DNA of 8,144 nt from Pseudomonadales bacterium (GTDB lineage: Bacteria; Pseudomonadota; Gammaproteobacteria; Pseudomonadales; Azotimanducaceae), in NCBI GenBank assembly GCA_022448765.1, contig JAKUTI010000041.1, positions 1 through 8,144 on the forward strand, given 5' to 3'. The notes beneath the pieces are model-generated. The model ran no database searches, was not told the origin of the DNA, and worked only from the letters and a program-made list of their open reading frames with translations. The number at the start of each line of letters is the position of its first letter. The first letter of the stretch is position 1. The translations under genes were made by a program, and so were the position numbers. This document shows, piece after piece, positions 1 through 5,634 of this stretch.

Positions 1-681
1 TTCGCCCACTTCATCGCGTTCAACAACGACCGTCGTACGATGAGGGAGTTCGTCCCCCAACTGACGCATTACTTTCTCTCGTATAGCTTCCGCTACCAGA
101 AAGACCAGGGGTCTATCGGTCAAGATCTCTGAATCAAAAAGGTGCGGCCCTTCGGGCATTCGACAAGCAATTTCCGTTGACAGCATTTCAAGTCCTGTTC
201 GATGCAGAGCCGACATTGGGATAATCGCCTCGAACGCGTATTTATCCTGGATCTCATCGATAAGCGGAAGCAGAAGATCTTTGCGGCGCAAACGATCAAT
301 TTTATTGATACCGCAAATCGCAGCAGCACTTTCGCGCCTAATCAGCGTTAGCACAGTCTCATCGTCCTCAGTCCATCCTCGCGCATCGACTAAGAGCACC
401 ACCAGATCAACATCCGCAAGCGCGGTCGTAGCTTGATTCGTCATAAAACGGTTTATTTTTCGTCCCGACGGATCCCGCTTTAAGCCCAGCAATCCCGGGG
501 TATCGACGAAAATAATTTGCGTTTCGTCTTCGGTAGAGATTCCTAACAAATTTATCCGCGTGGTCTGCGGCTTCCGCGACGTAATCGAAAGTTTGGCTCC
601 CATGAGGTGGTTCAATAAGGTCGATTTACCAACGTTCGGACGTCCAACAATGCCTGCGTATCCACAGTGCGTTTTATTCAT
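1..681 (-). CDS. era: GTPase Era, ribosome assembly factor (3' end cut by window edge)
   Basis: The first 227 residues of Era are present; the C-terminal KH RNA-binding domain lies beyond the left edge (the family is about 300 aa). Era is an essential GTPase that binds the 3' end of 16S rRNA and helps 30S maturation. Visible GTPase motifs are G1 GRPNVGKST (residues 13-21), the switch I stretch around KPQTTR (37-42), G3 DTPG (60-63), G4 NKID (126-129) and G5 SAL (157-159). The ATG at 681 overlaps the end of rnc by 8 nt (ATGAATAA), so translation is probably coupled to RNase III, as expected for the conserved rnc-era pair. No frameshift is seen. Identification is secure; the open question is only what follows downstream (recO is usual). 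Confidence 0.97.
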   Translation of the reverse strand, partial: MNKTHCGYAGIVGRPNVGKSTLLNHLMGAKLSITSRKPQTTRINLLGISTEDETQIIFVDTPGLLGLKRDPSGRKINRFMTNQATTALADVDLVVLLVDARGWTEDDETVLTLIRRESAAAICGINKIDRLRRKDLLLPLIDEIQDKYAFEAIIPMSALHRTGLEMLSTEIACRMPEGPHLFDSEILTDRPLVFLVAEAIREKVMRQLGDELPHRTTVVVERDEVGE

Positions 682-1345
682 TGTTGCCTAACGCTTTCAA
701 CATCGCTTGTGCCGCTTCTTTCTCGGCATCCCGGCGTGACGTCCCCTCACCTAAAGAAACGAGTTGGTGGGAATCGACACGACACTCAACACGGTAGCGT
801 CCATCATGTGCGTCACCAATTTTTTCGACAACGCGGTAGTCAGGCAGAACCTCACCCCGACCTTGAAGCTCCTCTTGAAGGAGTGTTTTCGGATCCTTCA
901 TCGGATGTTCTCTCACGGAGTCGAGCCGGTTCTTCAACAACCGCGCAACAACGCCCTGAGCAGCAGGATAGCCGCCGTCCCGCAAGACCGCACCAATAAC
1001 GGCCTCTAGAGTATCCGCCAGAATCGAGTCGCGGTTGGTCCCACCACTTTTCCGTTCGCCAGCTCCTAACGAAAGACAACTTCCCAGACCAATTTCTCGA
1101 GCAATGACCGCTAGCGTACTACCCCGAACCAGTTGGACTCGCATTAACGTGAGGTCGGCCTCAGAGGCTTCCGAGAAGCGAGTGTAAAGCGCGTCCGCAA
1201 CGGCAAAACCTAGAGCCGCATCACCCAGAAATTCGAGCCGTTCGTTGTTGTCTCTACTCGCACTCCGATGCGTTAACGCAGACTTGAGAGTCGATGGGTC
1301 CCGAAAGTTGTAGCCAATTCGATGCTGGAGGGCCTTTATGCTCAA
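674..1345 (-). CDS. rnc: Ribonuclease III
   Basis: This is a 223-aa RNase III (E. coli 226 aa), the double-strand-specific endoribonuclease that processes the rRNA precursor and some mRNAs. The signature NERLEFLGD is at residues 34-42. Metal-binding acidic residues equivalent to the E. coli set are E35, E38, D42, E62, D111 and E114. The double-stranded RNA-binding domain runs from about DPKT (151) to residue 220, ending in the typical GTSRRDAEKEAA helix. The start is TTG at 1345, with no good Shine-Dalgarno sequence. An in-frame stop lies 11 codons upstream of it, and no ATG, GTG or TTG stands between, so TTG is the best choice, although an ATT start is formally possible. The 3' end overlaps era by 8 nt. 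The start overlaps a 33-codon frame by 4 nt (TTGA), which may supply coupled initiation. The usual upstream neighbour lepB is absent. Confidence 0.96.
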   Translation of the reverse strand: MSIKALQHRIGYNFRDPSTLKSALTHRSASRDNNERLEFLGDAALGFAVADALYTRFSEASEADLTLMRVQLVRGSTLAVIAREIGLGSCLSLGAGERKSGGTNRDSILADTLEAVIGAVLRDGGYPAAQGVVARLLKNRLDSVREHPMKDPKTLLQEELQGRGEVLPDYRVVEKIGDAHDGRYRVECRVDSHQLVSLGEGTSRRDAEKEAAQAMLKALGNNE

Positions 1346-1443
1346 GGCAGTATGAATACGCTTCTCACCAATAACACTATACCAACCTTAAATTCGATAC
1401 TCTGCCCACAAAGTAACGCCAACATATTTCGACATGAACTCAT
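1342..1443 (-). CDS. Possible 33-aa small ORF bridging lepA and rnc
   Basis: This open frame starts with ATG 2 nt after the lepA stop codon and ends in a TGA that overlaps the rnc TTG start by 4 nt (TTGA). The predicted peptide begins MSSCRNMLALLCGQ and ends with the hydrophobic stretch VGIVLLVRSVFILP. It fills the position where lepB (signal peptidase I) normally sits. I recognise no family; the NMLALL stretch only faintly recalls the LepB N-terminus. It could be a leader that couples rnc translation to lepA, a relic of a deleted gene, or chance, since a 33-codon open frame is not rare. The ribosome-binding signal is poor: AAAGG lies about 13 nt before the ATG. Confidence 0.25.
   Translation of the reverse strand: MSSCRNMLALLCGQSIEFKVGIVLLVRSVFILP
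1376..1384 (-). promoter_or_regulatory. Candidate extended -10 promoter for rnc-era
   Basis: Read on the minus strand the site is TGGTATAGT, an extended -10 (TGn) joined to TATAGT, which is one base off TATAAT. It lies about 31 bp upstream of the rnc TTG and predicts a short leader of about 24 nt. No good TTGACA-like -35 is found 16-18 bp upstream, which is tolerated in extended -10 promoters. It would give rnc-era a promoter independent of lepA. Inferred from sequence match only. Confidence 0.3.
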
Positions 1444-1445
1444 CG

Positions 1446-3242
1446 TTAGCGCTCAACCTTTAGGGCCGCAAGGAAGGCCTCCTGAGGGATTTCCACGCGT
1501 CCAACTTGTTTCATCCGTTTTTTCCCCGCTTTTTGTTTTTCGAGTAGTTTCTTCTTGCGGGTGACATCGCCGCCGTAACATTTCGCAGTCACATTTTTTC
1601 GCAAGGCCTTCACGGTTTGCCTGGAGACGACATGACTTCCAATCGCCGCCTGAATTGCCACATCGAATAATTGCCGCGGGATTAACTCGCGCATCGTCGC
1701 GACCAACTTGCGACCTCTGGTTTGCGCCTCGTCTTTGTGCGTTATGACAGCCAATGCGTCGACGCGTTCGCCATTAATCAAGATATCAAGTCGCACTAGG
1801 GGCGCAACTTCGAAGGAATCGAAACCGTAATCTAAGGACGCAAACCCACGACTGACTGATTTAAGTCGGTCAAAAAAGTCCATCACCACCTCGCTCATCG
1901 GTATGTTGTAGGTCAGCGAGACTTGTCCTCCGGCAAATTCCATATTCTTTTGTACGCCACGACGCTCGACACAAAGCGAGATGACATTTCCAACGTGTTC
2001 CTGCGGTACAAGAATATTTGCACGCGCAATGGGCTCCTCCATCTCAGCAACATTTCCCGGCTCTGGTAGTTGAGACGGATTATCTATTTGTATCGTTTCA
2101 CCTTGCTTTGTGGTCACTTGATAGACCACCGTTGGAGCCGATGTGATTAACTCAATATCGTATTCGCGCTCAAGCCGTTCCTGGACGATTTCCATGTGCA
2201 GCATTCCTAGAAAACCACAACGAAAACCGAACCCAAGGGCATCTGATGTCTCTGGCTCGTATTGCAGTGATGCATCATTCAAACGAAGCTTCGCTAATGC
2301 TTCCCGAAACGATTCAAAATCGTCCGAACTAACCGGAAACATTCCCGCAAACACTTGTGGCTTAACACGTTCAAACCCAGGAACAGGTGCCTCGTTAGAT
2401 CCCTGCTGCAAAAGTGTGTCACCGACCGGCGCTCCACGAATATCTTTTATTCCCGCCACGACATAACCGACATCCCCAGCAGCGAGTTCGTCTCGAATTT
2501 CTCGCTTTGGTGTAAACACCCCGACCTCATCAACGATATGTGTTTTCCCTACAGAGTCCGCAAAAATTCGATCGCCTGGCCTTACGCTCCCGCCGAACAC
2601 CCGAACCAGCGAAACAATCCCCAAGTAGTTGTCAAACCACGAGTCGACCACGAGAGCCCTCAATCCCGATTCGGGGTCTCCCCGAGGTGGCGGTATCTCA
2701 GCAATTAACTGTTCAAGCAATGACTCGACCCCAAGTCCGGTCTTAGCACTTACTTCGATGATTCCGTCCGAAGGCAACCCGATAATATTTTCGATTTCTT
2801 CGGCGACTCGGCCCGGCTCAGCTTGAACCAAGTCGACTTTATTTAGCACTGGGATCACTTCCAGTCCCTGTTCGATCGCCGTATAACAATTAGCCACCGA
2901 CTGAGCCTCGACGCCCTGAGCCGCATCCACGACCAACAACGCGCCTTCGCATGCGGCTAAAGAACGAGAAACCTCGTAACTGAAATCCACGTGTCCCGGA
3001 GTATCGATAAAATTGAGGTGGTAGGTATCGCCGTCGGCCCCTGTGTATTCCAACGCGACACTCTGCGATTTAATAGTGATACCGCGTTCTCGCTCGAGTT
3101 CCATCGAGTCGAGGACCTGCTCCTCCATCTCGCGATCGCTTAGTCCGCCACAAAGTTGAATCAAACGATCAGAAAGTGTGGACTTGCCATGGTCAATATG
3201 AGCGATGATGGAGAAGTTGCGGGTCCGATCTAGACGAGTCAC
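1446..3242 (-). CDS. lepA: Elongation factor 4 (LepA)
   Basis: LepA/EF4 is a ribosome-associated translational GTPase related to EF-G that is implicated in back-translocation or in initiation and ribosome assembly under stress. With the start chosen here it has 598 aa (E. coli 599). Motifs are G1 AHIDHGKST (residues 14-22), the switch region around RERGIT (51-56), G3 DTPGH (80-84) and G4 NKVD (134-137). The EF4-specific C-terminal domain contains KCYGGD followed by the lysine-rich RKKKLLEKQKAGKKRMKQ tail. The frame stays open to a TTG at 3287, which would add 15 residues. I prefer the GTG at 3242 because it leaves seven residues before RNFSIIAH, as in Pseudomonas LepA. Neither start has a good Shine-Dalgarno sequence. 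Upstream, rseB ends 155 bp away; mucC and mucD, usual here in Pseudomonas, are missing. Downstream lepB is also missing. Confidence 0.97.
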   Translation of the reverse strand: MTRLDRTRNFSIIAHIDHGKSTLSDRLIQLCGGLSDREMEEQVLDSMELERERGITIKSQSVALEYTGADGDTYHLNFIDTPGHVDFSYEVSRSLAACEGALLVVDAAQGVEAQSVANCYTAIEQGLEVIPVLNKVDLVQAEPGRVAEEIENIIGLPSDGIIEVSAKTGLGVESLLEQLIAEIPPPRGDPESGLRALVVDSWFDNYLGIVSLVRVFGGSVRPGDRIFADSVGKTHIVDEVGVFTPKREIRDELAAGDVGYVVAGIKDIRGAPVGDTLLQQGSNEAPVPGFERVKPQVFAGMFPVSSDDFESFREALAKLRLNDASLQYEPETSDALGFGFRCGFLGMLHMEIVQERLEREYDIELITSAPTVVYQVTTKQGETIQIDNPSQLPEPGNVAEMEEPIARANILVPQEHVGNVISLCVERRGVQKNMEFAGGQVSLTYNIPMSEVVMDFFDRLKSVSRGFASLDYGFDSFEVAPLVRLDILINGERVDALAVITHKDEAQTRGRKLVATMRELIPRQLFDVAIQAAIGSHVVSRQTVKALRKNVTAKCYGGDVTRKKKLLEKQKAGKKRMKQVGRVEIPQEAFLAALKVER

Positions 3243-3397
3243 AACATTCTTATTACCAACGGCAGTCCCGAGCTTATCGCGTTTCAACGTTGATTCGTGA
3301 GTTTGTTGTGGGTTCGATCAGGAAAAGGGATCCACTAGCACCCAAAGTTCGACTTGAGTTGTCGGGTCAACAAAGTATCCCGAGGAGAAGTATCAAC

Positions 3398-4399
3398 TCA
3401 GCGCACGTAAACCATATCCGCCGCTATTTTCTTCGCAGTAGTTGTTGGCACCTCCCCCACGACGGTGATCAGTCGGTTCCCGCCGCTCGGGTCCCTAAGC
3501 GTTCGCGTGACAACGGTAGTAGCCCCGTTTCGCCAATCAAAATCGACCACGCGGCCAGTGAGGATCGGTTCTACGAATACCGAAAACGCGGCAAATCCAT
3601 CCGTGTAAATCATCGCTTCAAGACTGTCGCGTTCAGCCATCGCCTCTGAGTTATTCGATCGATAGCCGTCGAAGCCACGGGGCACCCATCCCGGGCGCCA
3701 GCGAGCCCGATGCTCCAAAGCAGCGTCGATCCTTGCCTCTAATTTCATCTCCATCTTTACCGCACCAGCATATTCAACTGGTACCACAGCCGCTCGAGGA
3801 ACATCCCCTATCATCAAACGACCGAATTGAAACCTTTCCAGAGCGGTTCCCGCCAGGTCGTATCGTTCAAACCGCAATAACAATCCCGTTGAATCATCTA
3901 ACCAAATACCGACACCGTATCGATCCTGGTCACGAGGGGCAATGTTCAATCTCACCGCACGTCTACCGGCCACTCGGCCCGTACCGGTCAATTCGACCCG
4001 ATATAGGTCGACAATCGCGTCTAAGCGGCTGGAAAATGCTCGGACAAACCGTGTCGGAGGAACGGCTTTCTCAAGTTCTAGAATATCGTCTCCTGGCTGC
4101 AAAATCCGTGTGATTTCTTGACCTCGTCGCAAGAATTCACGCCGCGCGCCGTCCAAATGAACGAGCCGCTCGTGCTCAATACCGTCAATGACCACATGCA
4201 CGACACGAAGTGTCGTGAGCTCCGTACCACTCTGGTAACTAAACACACCATCGTAATCGAGGGTTCGAAAGGCTCGATTCATCGTATCGAGCCATTCGAG
4301 CGCGGATCGCTCGGCTCCCCCTACCAGCAACGCGTTCAGAACAAAAATCAAAGCAATACTTCGACCAATCGGAATGATCACCTCACTTCTTAGTTTCAT
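3398..4399 (-). CDS. rseB: Sigma-E regulatory protein RseB/MucB
   Basis: RseB/MucB is a periplasmic protein that binds the periplasmic part of RseA and shields it from DegS-type proteolysis until mislocalised lipoprotein or LPS signals displace it. The 333-aa product begins with a basic stretch (MKLRSE), then a hydrophobic core (IALIFVLNALLV) and a small-residue region near GGA (about 26-29), which is a signal peptide. The mature protein shows the family opening (ALEWLDTMNRAFRTLDYDGVFSY), LVHLDGARREFLRRG, and the C-terminal VPTTTAKKIAADM end. The ATG at 4399 lies inside the rseA end (17-nt overlap). A TTG two codons upstream (4405) is open, and a GTG at 4381, just past the rseA stop with AGAAG before it, is also possible; either way the signal peptide core is kept. 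The name is secure, the exact start is not. Confidence 0.93.
   Translation of the reverse strand: MKLRSEVIIPIGRSIALIFVLNALLVGGAERSALEWLDTMNRAFRTLDYDGVFSYQSGTELTTLRVVHVVIDGIEHERLVHLDGARREFLRRGQEITRILQPGDDILELEKAVPPTRFVRAFSSRLDAIVDLYRVELTGTGRVAGRRAVRLNIAPRDQDRYGVGIWLDDSTGLLLRFERYDLAGTALERFQFGRLMIGDVPRAAVVPVEYAGAVKMEMKLEARIDAALEHRARWRPGWVPRGFDGYRSNNSEAMAERDSLEAMIYTDGFAAFSVFVEPILTGRVVDFDWRNGATTVVTRTLRDPSGGNRLITVVGEVPTTTAKKIAADMVYVR
4199..4217. repeat. Perfect 8-bp inverted repeat inside rseB
   Basis: The arms CACGACAC (4199-4206) and GTGTCGTG (4210-4217) are perfect inverse complements around a 3-nt centre. In rseB mRNA this would be a GC-rich stem with a UUC loop, or 7 bp with CUUCG, across codons for LTTLRVVH (about residues 61-68). 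No T-tract follows, so it is not a terminator. It may be a chance product of codon choice, an RNA processing or stability element, or a protein site. Confidence 0.5.
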
Positions 4400-4922
4400 G
4401 GGCAATCACTTTGACAAACGGGATAGGTGCAGCGGAGCTATTCATCGGAACGTTTAGCGCGTGCCGGATCAGATACGCTTCAGCACGACGGATGTCGCTT
4501 TCAGTTGGAATTCGTTCACCCCTTACGGCCGCCTCGAGCACCATGGACGAGCCCGCAAATTCGACCTGCTCAGCCTCCTCATCGTCCACATTGGCGAGTA
4601 TCGAGAGGATCAGGATCGCGGCAACCAACGAAGCCACCAACGTCCCGTGCCCCATGCGCCGCGACTTGCCCAAAATTTGGTTTATCGCGTTGGCCGAGCT
4701 CGCTCGACGTCTGTGGTCGTGAGGCAACACATCTACGAGATCCGATTCCTTGAGATTGGAATGCCCCTCTCGTTTTAGGACGCTTGAGATGACATGGTAA
4801 CGAGACCACTTGCGCTTCAAATTTGGGTTGGTAGCGATATCACTGAGAACGCGCCGAATTTCAAGTTCGTCCGCCTCATCGTCAACCATGGCCGACATTG
4901 TGTCGTTGCTGTTTTCAGTCAC
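4383..4922 (-). CDS. rseA: Anti-sigma-E factor RseA/MucA
   Basis: This 179-aa single-pass inner-membrane protein holds sigma-E inactive and is degraded stepwise by DegS/AlgW, RseP and ClpXP after envelope stress. The cytoplasmic anti-sigma domain (1-90) has the family core MSAMVDDEADELEIRRVL (9-26), then KWSRYHVISSVL (38-49). One transmembrane helix spans about 92-111 (HGTLVASLVAAILILSILAN). The periplasmic part (112-179) contains the conserved EAYLIRHALN (148-157) and VKVIAHE near the end, the region RseB contacts in relatives. The GTG start at 4922 fits the MucA N-terminus; G-rich sequence (GGGG) lies about 7 nt upstream. It follows rpoE by 29 nt and overlaps rseB, so the three are one operon. 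Sequence divergence is high, as is usual for this family; context and topology make the call firm. Confidence 0.93.
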   Translation of the reverse strand: MTENSNDTMSAMVDDEADELEIRRVLSDIATNPNLKRKWSRYHVISSVLKREGHSNLKESDLVDVLPHDHRRRASSANAINQILGKSRRMGHGTLVASLVAAILILSILANVDDEEAEQVEFAGSSMVLEAAVRGERIPTESDIRRAEAYLIRHALNVPMNSSAAPIPFVKVIAHETKK

Positions 4923-4951
4923 CCAGTCGCCCCACGATTTCCTGCTTCTGA

Positions 4952-5536
4952 TTATTCTTCACGTATCAAATACCCGATTCTCTTATCGATCGCTTCTCTC
5001 GCGCGAAAAATCCTCGATCTCACAGTTCCCACCGGACAGTCCATGATCACAGCAATCTGTTCATAACTTAGACCATCGAATTCTCGAAAAGTTACCGCAT
5101 CCCTTAAATCGTCGGGCAACGCATTCAGGGCCCGATGAACGGCGGCTTTAAGCTCGATGGCCAAATGTTCGCGTTCGGGGTCGGCGAGTTCCATCGGTGA
5201 ACCTGTCTCCTCAACAGATTCCATTCCATCCGCATCACTTTGCAACATGTCCAAACGCCTTTTTTCGGTCGTGATGTGATTTTTCGCCGTATTTATCGCT
5301 ATCCGATACAACCAGGTATAAAAAGCACTGTCGAGCCGGAAACGAGGTAGGGCCCGGTATGCCTTTATAAACGTCTCCTGGACGACATCGTCTATCTCTC
5401 CCTCACGACGCACAAATCGACGAACCAGTCCATGAATCTTATGGCGGTGACGAAGGAATAGCAGGTCAAAGGCATGGGGGTCGCCACGTTGAACTCGTCG
5501 AACCAACGCTCTGTCGGTATCGGCTTTCAATATCAT
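4952..5536 (-). CDS. rpoE: RNA polymerase sigma factor RpoE (AlgU/sigma-E)
   Basis: This is a 194-aa group 4 (ECF) sigma factor that directs transcription of envelope-stress genes and is held by RseA. Region 2 spans about 23-91, with DDVVQETFIKAYRALPRF (49-66) and SAFYTWLYRIAINTAKN (70-86), which match E. coli RpoE nearly residue for residue. Region 4 spans about 133-185, with LPDDLRDAVTFREFDGLSYEQIA and MDCPVGTVRSRIFRAREAID, including the helix-turn-helix that reads the -35 element. The linker (92-125) is acidic and variable. A strong GGAGG directly abuts the ATG at 5536, which is too close for efficient use. The TTG at 5530, two codons in, sits 6 nt from GGAGG and may be the real start (192 aa). 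It is divergent from nadB, as in E. coli and Pseudomonas. Confidence 0.97.
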   Translation of the reverse strand: MILKADTDRALVRRVQRGDPHAFDLLFLRHRHKIHGLVRRFVRREGEIDDVVQETFIKAYRALPRFRLDSAFYTWLYRIAINTAKNHITTEKRRLDMLQSDADGMESVEETGSPMELADPEREHLAIELKAAVHRALNALPDDLRDAVTFREFDGLSYEQIAVIMDCPVGTVRSRIFRAREAIDKRIGYLIREE

Positions 5537-5592
5537 CCTCCGACCATCAAACCCGATCCAAGTGATCGATATTCTGCTAGCCGAGTCCTGTA

Positions 5593-5598
5593 TATACT
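5593..5598 (+). promoter_or_regulatory. Candidate -10 box for nadB
   Basis: TATACT matches the sigma-70 -10 consensus at five of six positions and lies 37 bp before the TTG start, predicting transcription from about 5605. A TG dinucleotide stands 2 nt before it, near the extended -10 position. The -35 region is poor. Supported by position and motif only. Confidence 0.35.
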
Positions 5599-5602
5599 AG
5601 GG

Positions 5603-5617
5603 ACGGTTTCGAACCGT
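5603..5617. repeat. Inverted repeat between the nadB -10 box and start codon
   Basis: ACGGTT (5603-5608) and AACCGT (5612-5617) form a perfect 6-bp inverted repeat around TCG. It overlaps the predicted transcription start and leader of nadB, so it could be a repressor operator or a small hairpin in the 5' leader. It is not a clear match to any operator I can name. Short enough to be chance. Confidence 0.35.
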
Positions 5618-5634
5618 AGCTCGCGAGTGGTTTC

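Larger units (their letters stand above)
5537..5634. promoter_or_regulatory. Divergent rpoE/nadB intergenic region
   Basis: These 98 bp must carry the start signals for nadB, and for rpoE unless its promoter lies inside nadB. On the rpoE side I find no recognisable sigma-E autoregulatory promoter (no GGAACTT-like -35 with a spaced TCTGA-like -10). A 4-codon upstream frame (ATG at 5547, TGA overlapping the rpoE ATG) and a GGAGG end the leader. On the nadB side the best -10 and an inverted repeat are listed separately. Confidence 0.5.

Noticed and set aside
1322..1564. Plus-strand 80-codon frame across the lepA-rnc gap
   Set aside because: It is mostly antisense to lepA and rnc, has no ribosome-binding site and no recognisable domain.
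2143..2708. Two plus-strand open frames of 107 and 117 codons opposite lepA
   Set aside because: They overlap each other in different frames and are antisense to LepA residues that match the family throughout.
3316..3350. Possible sigma-E promoter upstream of lepA (GAACTT on the minus strand at 3345-3350, CTGATC-like element near 3316)
   Set aside because: The spacing between the two elements is about 21-22 nt instead of about 16, and the first G of the -35 consensus is missing.
3358..3376. GTTG/CAAC inverted repeat in the rseB-lepA gap, considered as a terminator
   Set aside because: The stem is only 4 bp and no T-tract follows on either strand.
3290..3649. Plus-strand open frame of 119 codons over the 3' half of rseB and the rseB-lepA gap
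   Set aside because: It is antisense to the well-supported rseB, has no recognisable motif and a low-complexity basic composition typical of a shadow frame.
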